64,000 nt of DNA, taken from Nonomuraea turcica. Its GTDB lineage: Bacteria > Actinomycetota > Actinomycetes > Streptosporangiales > Streptosporangiaceae. The DNA lies in NCBI RefSeq assembly GCF_030718205.1, contig NZ_JAUZQF010000015.1, positions 186,001 through 250,000 of the forward strand, read 5' to 3'. Below are positions 52,575 through 60,886 of the stretch, piece by piece; position 1 is the stretch's first letter, and every line of letters starts with the position of its first letter. The notes beneath the pieces were generated by a model that had not been told where the DNA came from, searched no databases, and was given only the letters and a program-made list of their open reading frames with translations. Made by a program: the position numbers and the translations under genes.

Positions 52575-53540
52575 TCAGCGATCTACGGAAACCGGCTCCT
52601 TCTTGGCGTCGCGGGCCGACTTGATCAGGCTCAGCACCGTGGTGACGGCGAGAGTCCCGACGATGACGCCGAGAGACACCAGGATCGGAATCTCCGGCGC
52701 CCACGACACGCCGTCGTGGTGCAGGGCCTCCAGGATGAGCTTCACCCCGATGAAGGCCAGCACCACCGACAACCCCTTGCTCAGGTAGACGAGCCGGTCC
52801 AGCAGGCCGCCGATGAGGAAGAAGAGTTGCCGCAGCCCCATGAGGGCGAAGGCGTTGGCCGTGAACACCAGGTAGGGCTCCTTGGTGAGGCCGAAGATGG
52901 CCGGGATGGAGTCGAGCGCGAACAGCAGGTCCGTGGTCCCGATGGCGACCATCACGATCAGCATCGGGGTCACCATCCTGCGCCCGTGGTGCACGGTGAG
53001 CCGGGCGCCGTGATAGGTGTCCGTCGTCGGCAGCACCCGCCGCACCGTACGCAGGGCGATGTTCTCGGAGAACTCCGCCTCCTCGTCCTCGTGCCCGATC
53101 AGCTTCCACGCGGTGTAGACCAGGAAGGCGCCGAACACGTAGAACAGCCAGTCGAACCGGGCGACCGCCTCCGCCCCTGCCGCGATGAACCCGCCCCGCA
53201 TGACCAGCGCCAGGATGATGCCGATGAGCAGCACCTTCTGGCGATACTGCCGGGGCACGCGGAACCGGCTCATGATCAGCAGGAAGACGAAGAGGTTGTC
53301 CACGCTGAGCGAATACTCGGTGATCCAGCCGGCGAAGAACTCCCCGCCGTGCGCGGGACCGGAGAGCACCAGCAGGCCGGCGCCGAAGGCCACGGCCAGG
53401 CCGACGTAGAACGACACCCAGCCCACGCATTCCTTGAAGGACGGTTCACGCGGGTTGCGCGCCACCAGCCAGAAGTCGAGCGCGAGGATGAGACCGAATC
53501 CGCCGATCGTGGCCAGCCAGACCCAGACGGGCAGGTTCAA
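52575..53540 (-). CDS. TerC-family integral membrane protein
   Basis: The protein has 321 residues and about nine membrane helices. TerC hallmarks are EYSLSVDNLFVFLLIMSRF near 75 (acidic residues in the membrane), GTTDLLFALDSIPAIFGLT near 200 and NAFALMGLRQLFFLIGGLL. TerC proteins are linked to manganese export and metalation of exported enzymes, and to tellurite resistance. Its ATG overlaps the upstream membrane-protein stop, making it the last gene of the frc operon. The link to oxalate metabolism is not obvious; manganese supply or relief is a guess. Confidence 0.92.
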   Translation of the reverse strand: MNLPVWVWLATIGGFGLILALDFWLVARNPREPSFKECVGWVSFYVGLAVAFGAGLLVLSGPAHGGEFFAGWITEYSLSVDNLFVFLLIMSRFRVPRQYRQKVLLIGIILALVMRGGFIAAGAEAVARFDWLFYVFGAFLVYTAWKLIGHEDEEAEFSENIALRTVRRVLPTTDTYHGARLTVHHGRRMVTPMLIVMVAIGTTDLLFALDSIPAIFGLTKEPYLVFTANAFALMGLRQLFFLIGGLLDRLVYLSKGLSVVLAFIGVKLILEALHHDGVSWAPEIPILVSLGVIVGTLAVTTVLSLIKSARDAKKEPVSVDR

Positions 53541-54025
53541 CGCTTTGCTCCCTTCCTCGCGCGCATTGCCTCGGCGTGCTGGACGTAGAGGCCGAGCAGC
53601 GCCTCAGCGCGCGGGTTGGCGCCCGCGCGGCGCAGCAGCCAGTACGGCATGAGCCGTTCGTGGATCCAGACGAAGCCGATGGCGAAGCCGAGCGCCACCA
53701 TCGCCTGGTAGGCGAGGAAGCCGAACACGCCGTCGGCCATGCCGACCCCGGCCACACCCTCCTGGAGCAGCCGGGACAGCGGGAAGACCGCCATCCAGTA
53801 GAGGCCCGCGGGCCCGAAGGTCCCCGGCCGGAACACGCCGTGGCCGAGCAGCATGCCGTACATCCCGCCGAACACGGCGAGCGGTACGGCCAGCGCCAGC
53901 GCCGACAGCGCGGCCATACCGGTGGGCAGCCCTGCGAACAGGGTCAGCCCACCGGCCATGGCACCGGCGACGGCTCCGATGGACGCCCCTGGCAGGGCGA
54001 GCTCGATGCTGTGCCGTCCCTCCAT
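53537..54025 (-). CDS. Membrane protein of unknown function
   Basis: The protein has 162 residues. The ATG at 54025 overlaps the upstream stop (TGATG), so the longer frame is a shadow. Four hydrophobic segments (about 10-32, 36-58, 72-90 and 100-122) with many Gly/Ala suggest an integral membrane protein. The tail (WLLRRAGANPRAEALLG...) is basic and cytosolic. No family recognised. Tight coupling on both sides suggests it is an accessory subunit of the Nramp-like transporter or of TerC. Confidence 0.7.
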   Translation of the reverse strand: MEGRHSIELALPGASIGAVAGAMAGGLTLFAGLPTGMAALSALALAVPLAVFGGMYGMLLGHGVFRPGTFGPAGLYWMAVFPLSRLLQEGVAGVGMADGVFGFLAYQAMVALGFAIGFVWIHERLMPYWLLRRAGANPRAEALLGLYVQHAEAMRARKGAKR

Positions 54026-55515
54026 CAGCCCACGACCACGCCGAAGGCGAACAGGCTGTAGAACAGCATCCCGAGGTAGAACACCGCACCGAAGCCGATG
54101 ATCGCGTTGGACCACCACTTCGGCCTGATCGGTTTGGGCAGCATGCGGTTGTTCACCAGGAGCAACGTCACGCAGTACGCGCCCATCGCGAACGTCGACA
54201 GGAACGCCAGCGTGTCCAGGATCCCGCTCGGCCCGTCAGCCGGCCCGAACAGCAGGATCAGGATGCCGAATATGATCACGCCCCAGAGGAAGCCTGCGTA
54301 CAAGTGCGACATCCGCAGCTTCTTCGCCCCTGGCACGAAGTTGTAGGTCATGTCGGCCTGGCCCCGCGAGAAGGAGTCGAAGAGCCCCAGCGTCGCGTTC
54401 AGGCCGATCAGCGCGATGAACCCGAGGAAGATCGTGCCGAGCACGGAGCTGCCGGCCGAGGAGACGGCGTTGGCCATGGCGGAGAGCGCCACCTCCCGGT
54501 CGTCGCCCCGGATGACGTCGCGCACGCCCGGGTCGATCCGCACCGCCGACTGGGCGATCACCGTGAAGGAGATCGTGACCAGCATGGTGATGCCCCAGAA
54601 CAGCAGCAGCGCGTCGAACGTGACCCAGCGCCGCCAGCCCTTCCACTTGGCCATCTCGGCCGGGTCCTCGGTGTCGAACATGAACCCGCGCGCGGGCATG
54701 GCCTCTTGCTCGCCCGCGTGCCGCAGCCCGCGGACCTTGGGCATGTGCGCGCCCATGCCGGCTCCGGAGTCACGCAGGTGCAGCGTGTACCACATCTGCT
54801 GCATGCCCGAAGGACCGGCGAACGCGCACGCCCCCACGATCACCGGGAACCAGGCCGCCGACATGGCCTCGGGAGGCAGGTAGCCGATGGCGAACATGCC
54901 GGTGATCGTGGTGGCCACGTCGCCCCAGGAGCCGACCATGGCCGCCACCACGGCCGTGCCGAGCACGAGTGCGCCGATGAGCAGCGACAACACGTTCTCC
55001 AGCACGTTGTAGATCACCTTGGCCAGGCTGAAGACCACGCCGACCAGGATGAGTCCGATGACCGCGGTCACCACCCAGGGGATCCCGGTTATCTCCTCGA
55101 AGGCCGCCGCACCCGCCGACAGGTGCCCTGGCCAGATGTAGACGGCTATCGCGACGACGAAGAAGAACCACATCAGCGGCTTGAACACGCGGGCCGCGCC
55201 GGAGAAGATGCTCTCCCCCGTGGCCATGGCGTAGCGCGCCATCTCCAGCATGACCACGGCCTGGAGGGTGACGCCGATCAGGAACAGCCATCTGATCTCG
55301 GGCCCGAACAGCAGCACCAGGCGGGGCCACATGTACGACTCGCCCATGCCCACACCCAGCGCGACGAGGAAGACCGTCGGCCCGAGAATGTGCACCGAGG
55401 GTGGTGCGTCCGGGAGCGTTCTTATGGGCATCGGCTCAAGCCGGCCCGCTTTCCATACTCGTTGATCCTCAACCGGCGGCGTGGCAGTCGCCGGTGGTGT
55501 GTTCGATGTGTCCAC
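54025..55515 (-). CDS. Nramp-fold transporter lacking the metal-ligand motifs
   Basis: The protein has 496 residues from a GTG with AGGAGG seven bases upstream, and 11 or more helices in the APC/LeuT-fold order typical of Nramp proteins. The DPGN motif of helix 1 is replaced (ALGVGMGESYMWPRL) and the MPH motif of helix 6 is absent (GACAFAGPSGMQQMW). Both motifs bind divalent metal in true Nramps, so metal transport is unlikely in the usual way. It lies 79 bases after the ADP-forming acyl-CoA synthetase on the same strand, in the frc operon. An organic-acid or other non-metal substrate is plausible (inference). Confidence 0.75.
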   Translation of the reverse strand: MDTSNTPPATATPPVEDQRVWKAGRLEPMPIRTLPDAPPSVHILGPTVFLVALGVGMGESYMWPRLVLLFGPEIRWLFLIGVTLQAVVMLEMARYAMATGESIFSGAARVFKPLMWFFFVVAIAVYIWPGHLSAGAAAFEEITGIPWVVTAVIGLILVGVVFSLAKVIYNVLENVLSLLIGALVLGTAVVAAMVGSWGDVATTITGMFAIGYLPPEAMSAAWFPVIVGACAFAGPSGMQQMWYTLHLRDSGAGMGAHMPKVRGLRHAGEQEAMPARGFMFDTEDPAEMAKWKGWRRWVTFDALLLFWGITMLVTISFTVIAQSAVRIDPGVRDVIRGDDREVALSAMANAVSSAGSSVLGTIFLGFIALIGLNATLGLFDSFSRGQADMTYNFVPGAKKLRMSHLYAGFLWGVIIFGILILLFGPADGPSGILDTLAFLSTFAMGAYCVTLLLVNNRMLPKPIRPKWWSNAIIGFGAVFYLGMLFYSLFAFGVVVG

Positions 55516-55594
55516 CTACGGACCTCCTGGGGGGTTGTTGCTTCCTCGTGCGCCCCGAATAGCCCCCTTATTGCCAGATCAGCTGCGCCTGGCT

Positions 55595-57706
55595 CTAGCG
55601 CAGCAGTCCGGCAGCCCTGGCCCAGCGGTACTTGGCACCGAGGACCGCAACGGGCTTCTCCGTCGTGTACGGGTACGCGACCACGCCATGCTCGAACAGG
55701 TACTCGCAGGCCTCCTCAACCTCGGTGTCGCCGGCCAGTGACGCCACGACCGGCTTGACGTTGCCCTTCTCCCGCTCCTCCTTCACCACCCGGGCGATCA
55801 GCTCGGCGAACACCATCGGCGGCGTCACGATCGTGTGCCAGTAGCCCAGGACCAGCGCGTGGATGCGCTCGTCGGCCAGGCCCAGGCGGACCGTGTTCGC
55901 ATACGTCGAGGGCGGTTCGCCGCCGGTGATGTCGATGGGGTTGCCGGCCGCGCCGAACGGCGGGATGTAGGCGCGGAATGCGGCGTCCAGGTCGGGCGGG
56001 ATGTCCATGAGCGTCAGCCCGGCGTCCACGATGGCGTCCGACAGCAGCACGCCCGAGCCGCCCGCCCCGGTGATGATGACGACGTTCTCGCCCTTGGGCG
56101 CCGGCAGGATGGGCAGCGCGCGGGCGTACTCCAGCATGTCGTTGAGCCCGGGCGCGCGCACCACGCCGGCCTGGCGCAGGATGTCGTCGTACACCTTGTC
56201 GTCGCCCGCCAGCGCGCCCGTGTGGGATCCGGCCGCCCGCGCGCCCATCGCGGTGCGTCCGGCCTTGAGCACGATGACCGGCTTCTCCTTGACCACCCGG
56301 CGGGCCGCATCGACGAAGCCGCGCCCGTCCTTGAGGTCCTCCAGGTGCATGGCGACGGCCTTGGTGTTGTCGTCCTGCTCGAAGAACGTCAGCAGGTCGT
56401 CCTCGTCCACGTCGGCCTTGTTGCCGACGCCGACGATGGCCGAGACGCCCATCTTGGTGGTGCGGCTGAAGCCCAGGATGGCCATGCCGATGCCGCCGCT
56501 CTGCGAGGTCAGCGCCACGCTGCCGCGAACGTCGTACGGGGTGCAGAACGTCGCGCAGAGGTTCTCCGGCGTGTAGTAGTAGCCGTAGATGTTCGGGCCG
56601 AGCATGCGCACGCCGTGCCGTTTGGCGATCTCCACGATCTCCTTCTGGCCCTCGACGTTCCCCGTCTCGGCGAACCCGGACGGGATCATGACCGCGCCGG
56701 CCGCGCCCTTCTTCCCCACCTCCTCCAGTGCCGCCGCCACGAACTTCGCGGGGATCGCGAACACGGCCACGTCCACGTCTCCCGGCACGTCGGAGACGCT
56801 CTTGTACGCGGGCAGCCCCATGATCTCGTCGGCCTTGGGGTTGATCGGGAAGATCTGCCCCTTGTAGCCGCCGTTGATGAGGTTGCGCATGACCGAGTTG
56901 CCGATCTTGCCGGTCTCGGCCGAGGCGCCGATCACGGCGACCGAGCGCGGCTTGAAGATCCGCGTCATCTGCCGGAGGATCTCGTCGCGGGACAGCCTTT
57001 CGACGTCCTTCGGCTTCTCACCGATGAGGATGCGCACGTCGGCGGCGACCGCGCCGTTCGCGTCGGCGAAGACCGGGTTGAGGTCCACCTCGATGATCTC
57101 GGGGAAGTCGGATACGAGCTTGCCGACGCGCTCGATGAGCGCCCCCAGCGCCTCCCGGTTCGCGGGCTCGGCACCACGGGCACCACGCAGCACTTCGGCC
57201 GCTCTGATGTCGTCCAACATCCCAAGGGCATCATCACCCGAAAGCGGGGCAAGTCGGAAGGTCACGTCCTTAAGTACTTCAACCAGGACACCGCCCAGGC
57301 CGAAGGCGACCACCTTGCCGAAGGTCGGGTCGGTGACGGCGCCGACGATGACCTCGTACCCGCCGCCGACCAGCTGCTGCACCTGGATGCCGTCGATTTT
57401 CGCGTCGGGGTTGTAGGCGCGGGCGTTGGCCAGGATCGTGTCGTAACCCTGCCGCACCTCCTCCGCGGTCTTCAGCCCGACGAGCACGCCGCCGGCGTCC
57501 GTCTTGTGCAGGATGTCGGGCGAGACGATCTTGAGGACGACCGGAAGCCCGATCTTCTCGGCGATCTCCACCGCCTCGGCCGCCGACGTGGCCAGCCCCT
57601 CACCCGGCGTGGTGATGCCGTAGGCCTCGCAGATCTCCCGTCCTTCGGGAGCCGTCAGGGCGGTGCGCCCTTCGGCGAGCGCCTTGTCGATGATGTCGCG
57701 CACCAC
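55595..57706 (-). CDS. ADP-forming acyl-CoA synthetase (acetate-CoA ligase type)
   Basis: The protein has 703 residues; the GTG directly follows the frc TAA. Domain order is ATP-grasp first (about 1-225: LPVVLKIVSPDILHKTDAGG, EVIVGAVTDPTFG), then CoA-binding (SVAVIGASAETGKIGNSVM near 250) and ligase domains with the phospho-histidine in AAGSHTGALAGDDKVY near 495. It converts a carboxylic acid, ATP and CoA to acyl-CoA, ADP and Pi or the reverse. Coupled to frc, it may activate the acid that primes the CoA-transferase cycle, or recover energy from formyl-CoA; the substrate is not readable from sequence. Confidence 0.88.
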   Translation of the reverse strand: MVRDIIDKALAEGRTALTAPEGREICEAYGITTPGEGLATSAAEAVEIAEKIGLPVVLKIVSPDILHKTDAGGVLVGLKTAEEVRQGYDTILANARAYNPDAKIDGIQVQQLVGGGYEVIVGAVTDPTFGKVVAFGLGGVLVEVLKDVTFRLAPLSGDDALGMLDDIRAAEVLRGARGAEPANREALGALIERVGKLVSDFPEIIEVDLNPVFADANGAVAADVRILIGEKPKDVERLSRDEILRQMTRIFKPRSVAVIGASAETGKIGNSVMRNLINGGYKGQIFPINPKADEIMGLPAYKSVSDVPGDVDVAVFAIPAKFVAAALEEVGKKGAAGAVMIPSGFAETGNVEGQKEIVEIAKRHGVRMLGPNIYGYYYTPENLCATFCTPYDVRGSVALTSQSGGIGMAILGFSRTTKMGVSAIVGVGNKADVDEDDLLTFFEQDDNTKAVAMHLEDLKDGRGFVDAARRVVKEKPVIVLKAGRTAMGARAAGSHTGALAGDDKVYDDILRQAGVVRAPGLNDMLEYARALPILPAPKGENVVIITGAGGSGVLLSDAIVDAGLTLMDIPPDLDAAFRAYIPPFGAAGNPIDITGGEPPSTYANTVRLGLADERIHALVLGYWHTIVTPPMVFAELIARVVKEEREKGNVKPVVASLAGDTEVEEACEYLFEHGVVAYPYTTEKPVAVLGAKYRWARAAGLLR

Positions 57707-58933
57707 TTAAATGACTCCGTTCGTCTTGAGTTCGGCAAGCTCGTCCGCGCTCACGCCGAGCTCGCCGTAGATCTCCAGGTTGTGCTCACCGAGCAACGGC
57801 GGAGTGCGGACGTCGACCGGCGAGTCCGACAGCTGCAGCGGGCTGCCGACCGTCACGAACTCGCCGCGCTCGGGGTGCTCGACCCTGACGACGATGCCCT
57901 CGTCACGCAGCGATTCGTCCTCCACCAGCTCCCTGGTCGACAGGATCGGCCCGCAGGGGATGTTCTCGGCGTTGAGCCGGTCCAGGACCGTCCACTTGTC
58001 GTGGCGGATGGTCCACTCCTCGATGAGCTGGAACATCTTGTCCAGCTTCGACAGCCGCGCCTCCGGTGTCGCCCACTCGGGATCGTCGGCCAGCTCGGGA
58101 CGGCCGATGATGTTCGAGATCGGCTTCCAGCCGACCGGCTGGACGATCACGTAGATGTAGTCGTTCGGGCCGCCGGGCGCACACCGCACCGCCCAGCCCG
58201 GCTGTCCGCCGCCGCTGGCGTTGCCGGAGCGGGGCACCTCGTCGCCGAAGGTCTTGTTCGGGTATTCGCGCAGCGGGCCGTGCGCCAGCCGCTGCTGGTC
58301 GCGGAGCTTGACCCGGCACAGGTTCAGCACGGCGTGCTGCATGGCCACCTGCACCCGCTGGCCGCGGCCGGTCTGCTCACGCTGGTAGAGGGCCGCCAGG
58401 ATGCCGGCGACCGCGTGGATGCCGGTGCCCGAGTCGCCGATCTGGGCGCCGGTGGCCAGCGGCGGGCCCTCCTCGAAGCCGGTGGTGCTCATCGAGCCGC
58501 CCATGGCCTGCGCGATCACCTCGTACGCCTTGAACTTGGCATACCGGCCCTGGCCGAAGCCCTTGATCGAGGCGTAGATGAGGCGGGGGTTGAGCTCCTG
58601 CAGGCGCTCCCAGGAGAAGCCCATGCGGTCCACCGCGCCCGGGCCGAAGTTCTCCACCAGGATGTCGGCCGTCTGCACCAGCTCGGTGAAGATCTGCTTG
58701 CCTCGCTCGCTCTTCATGTTGAGCGTGATGCTGCGCTTGTTGCAGTTGAGCATCGTGAAGTAGAGGCTGTCGACGTCGGGCACGTCACGCAGCTGCTGCC
58801 GGGTGATGTCACCGGTCGGGGCCTCCAGCTTGACCACGTCCGCACCCAGCCAGGCGAGCAGCTGGGTGGCGGACGGGCCGGACTGGACGTGGGTCATGTC
58901 GAGAACACGGACACCGTCCAAAGCCTTGGGCAT
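57707..58933 (-). CDS. frc: Formyl-CoA:oxalate CoA-transferase
   Basis: The enzyme moves CoA from formyl-CoA to oxalate. From the ATG at 58933 it has 408 residues; a start two codons earlier is too close to the GGGAG. The class III CoA-transferase match to Oxalobacter Frc is close: LDMTHVQSGPSATQLL, NCNKRSITLNMK, VENFGPGAVDRMGFSW, the catalytic Asp in GAQIGDSGTG (about 167), RGQRVQVAMQHAVLNL with KLRDQQRL, and the Gly loop NASGGGQPGW. It heads the operon with the acyl-CoA synthetase and transporter genes. Related transferases using other acids exist, but the Gly loop favours oxalate. Confidence 0.9.
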   Translation of the reverse strand: MPKALDGVRVLDMTHVQSGPSATQLLAWLGADVVKLEAPTGDITRQQLRDVPDVDSLYFTMLNCNKRSITLNMKSERGKQIFTELVQTADILVENFGPGAVDRMGFSWERLQELNPRLIYASIKGFGQGRYAKFKAYEVIAQAMGGSMSTTGFEEGPPLATGAQIGDSGTGIHAVAGILAALYQREQTGRGQRVQVAMQHAVLNLCRVKLRDQQRLAHGPLREYPNKTFGDEVPRSGNASGGGQPGWAVRCAPGGPNDYIYVIVQPVGWKPISNIIGRPELADDPEWATPEARLSKLDKMFQLIEEWTIRHDKWTVLDRLNAENIPCGPILSTRELVEDESLRDEGIVVRVEHPERGEFVTVGSPLQLSDSPVDVRTPPLLGEHNLEIYGELGVSADELAELKTNGVI

Positions 58934-59079
58934 CTTCATTCTCCCTGACGGAACGTGACTTGACGCATACGGCTTGTGAGCGTCTTCTCGGCTGGATATG
59001 CTGATCCAGGCCGCTGGGTCGGCGGTGACAGCGCGTGGAGACCTGGCCGATGGGCAGTCTGTGAAGCGCGAACCCCCGG

Positions 59080-59097
59080 ATACTGGTTACTCGGTAT
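59080..59097. promoter_or_regulatory. Weak operator-like repeat upstream of frc
   Basis: ATAC (59080-59083) and GTAT (59094-59097) flank ten bases, with extended arms GGATACTGG and CTCGGTATG. This is the only part of the 202-base gap between the ThDP gene and frc resembling the ATACNGTAT sites, but the spacing differs. A frc promoter is expected somewhere in this gap. Confidence 0.25.
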
Positions 59098-59135
59098 GAC
59101 GGGAAGCATCTTCCGCATTCGTGTGGAGGAGGAGA

Positions 59136-60806
59136 TCATTTGTACATCGTCTGGTTCATGGTTCCGGGGGCGTAGACCTCCGGATCCACCCAGACGTTGA
59201 TCAGCGAGGGCTTACCCGACTCCCGTGCCCGCTCGAGCGCGGGGCGGATCTCGGCCGGGTCGCGCACCTCCTCGCCGTAGCCGCCAAGGAGCTTGGCGAA
59301 GTCGCCGTAGCGGATGTCGCCGAGCGTGTTGCCGACGCGGGCACGGTCCTCGCCGTACTTGGCGGCCTGGCCGTACCTGATCTGGTTCATGGACGAGTTG
59401 TTGCCGATGACGCCGATGAACGGCAGGTCGAAGCGGACCATGGTCTCGAAGTCCCAGCCGGTCAGGCTGAAGGCGCCGTCGCCGAACAGGCACAGCACCT
59501 CCTTGTCGCGCCGCGCCTGCTTGGCGGCCATCGCGAAGGCCATGCCGACGCCGAGCGTGCCGAGCGGGCCCGGGTCCATCCAGTGGCCGGGCGACTTGGG
59601 CTGGACCACCTGGCCCGAGAAGGTGACGATGTCGCCGCCGTCACCGATGTAGATGGTGTCCTCGGTGAGGAACTCGTTGATCTCGTGCACGAGCCGGTAC
59701 GGGTCGATCGGCTGGGCACCGGACAGCTGGCGGGGCAGCCGCTTCTCGTACGCCTGCGTCTCGACGGCGCGCAGCTCGTCCATCCACGCCTTGCGCTTGG
59801 CGGTGATGTCGCCGATGCGGCCGCTGGCGGCCTGGGCGGCCGCAGCGAGGATGAGGCCGGCATCGCCGACGATCCCCAGGTCGATGTCGCGGTTCTTGCC
59901 GACGGTGCGGTAGTCGAGGTCGATCTGCACGACCGTCGCGGTCGGCGAGAGCCGCTTGCCGTAGCCCATCCGGAAGTCGAACGGGGTGCCGACGATGATG
60001 ATCAGGTCCGCCTCGGTGAAGGCGTACCGGCGGCTGAGCTGGAAGTGGTGGGGGTCTCCCGGCGGGAGCGTGCCGCGGCCCGAGCCGTTCATGTACGCGG
60101 GCACGTTGAGGGCCCGGACGAAGTCGATCGCGGCGTCGGTCGCCCGGCACGTCCACACCTGGCTCCCGAGCAGGATGCACGGCTTCTCGGCGTGCGCGAG
60201 GAGGTCGGCGAGCCGCTCGATCGCCTCGGGGTCGCCCTGCTGCCGGGTGGAGGCCCGGTAGTGCCCCGTCTTGGGGATGCGTGCCTTCTCCAGGGGCACC
60301 TTCGCGTCGAGCACGTCGCGCGGGATCTCCAGGAAGGAGGGGCCGGGCGCGCCGTGGTAGCACTCGCGGAAGGCCATCGACACGATGTCGGCCACCCGTT
60401 CCGTGCTGGGCACCGTAGCGGCGAACTTGGTGATCGGGGTCATCATGTCCACGTGCGGCAGGTCCTGGAGTGAGCCCATCTTGTGCTGGCTCAGCGCGCC
60501 CTGGCCGCCGATGAGCAACATCGGGCTCTCCGCTCGGAAAGCGTTGGCCACGCCCGTCACCGCGTCGGTCGTGCCGGGTCCGGCGGTGACGACCGCGCAG
60601 CCGGGTTTGCCGGTGATGCGGGCGTACCCGTCGGCGGCGTGCGCGGCCACCTGCTCATGGCGTACGTCGATGACCTCGATGCCCTCATCGACGCAGCCGT
60701 CGTAGATATCGATGATGTGGCCGCCACAGAGCGTGTAGATCACGTCCACGCCCTCGGCTTTGAGTGCCTTGGCTACGAGATGACCGCCAGAGATCGTTTC
60801 CGACAT
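59136..60806 (-). CDS. ThDP-dependent lyase: oxalyl-CoA decarboxylase / 2-hydroxyacyl-CoA lyase superfamily
   Basis: The protein has 556 residues from the ATG at 60806 (MSETISGGHLVAKAL) with GGAAAGG upstream; the longer frame passes through the operator. The ThDP-activating Glu is in RHEQVAAHAADGYAR near 50, and the cofactor motif is GDGAFSLTGWDFETMV...NN near 430. It resembles mycobacterial IlvG-like proteins (LCGGHIIDIYDGC, GSLQDLPHVDM) more than the classical oxalyl-CoA decarboxylase, whose SAPGFLNG segment reads TAGPGTTD here. Next to frc it most likely splits oxalyl-CoA or a 2-hydroxyacyl-CoA to formyl-CoA. Acetolactate synthase activity is less likely, as no small subunit is present. 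Confidence 0.75.
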   Translation of the reverse strand: MSETISGGHLVAKALKAEGVDVIYTLCGGHIIDIYDGCVDEGIEVIDVRHEQVAAHAADGYARITGKPGCAVVTAGPGTTDAVTGVANAFRAESPMLLIGGQGALSQHKMGSLQDLPHVDMMTPITKFAATVPSTERVADIVSMAFRECYHGAPGPSFLEIPRDVLDAKVPLEKARIPKTGHYRASTRQQGDPEAIERLADLLAHAEKPCILLGSQVWTCRATDAAIDFVRALNVPAYMNGSGRGTLPPGDPHHFQLSRRYAFTEADLIIIVGTPFDFRMGYGKRLSPTATVVQIDLDYRTVGKNRDIDLGIVGDAGLILAAAAQAASGRIGDITAKRKAWMDELRAVETQAYEKRLPRQLSGAQPIDPYRLVHEINEFLTEDTIYIGDGGDIVTFSGQVVQPKSPGHWMDPGPLGTLGVGMAFAMAAKQARRDKEVLCLFGDGAFSLTGWDFETMVRFDLPFIGVIGNNSSMNQIRYGQAAKYGEDRARVGNTLGDIRYGDFAKLLGGYGEEVRDPAEIRPALERARESGKPSLINVWVDPEVYAPGTMNQTMYK

Positions 60807-60836
60807 TGTGCCACCTTTCCGGCGTCTGTCTTCCGC

Positions 60837-60853
60837 ATACTGCATACCGTATG
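60837..60853. promoter_or_regulatory. Operator candidate 3 (ATACNGTAT), upstream of the ThDP lyase
   Basis: CATAC-C-GTATG (60843-60853) is a perfect palindrome, and an overlapping near-copy ATACTGCAT starts at 60837. They lie 31-47 bases ahead of the ThDP-lyase ATG, in the 80-base gap after moeA. So the lyase gene has its own regulated promoter. Confidence 0.6.
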
Positions 60854-60886
60854 AAGGCAATAGTTACTCCGCCCGAATCGGCCTGT

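Noticed and set aside
54025..55515. Plain annotation as a manganese transporter (MntH)
   Set aside because: Both metal-binding motifs that define MntH function are missing.
55835..58948. A 1037-codon frame opposite the acyl-CoA synthetase and frc
   Set aside because: It spans two genes on the other strand that have catalytic motifs; its translation is Val/Asp/Arg/Gly-rich without family features.
59136..60806. Calling the ThDP enzyme classical oxalyl-CoA decarboxylase (oxc) or acetolactate synthase (ilvB)
   Set aside because: Segments typical of OXC are absent and no ilvN or ilvC gene is nearby; the broader superfamily call is all the sequence supports.
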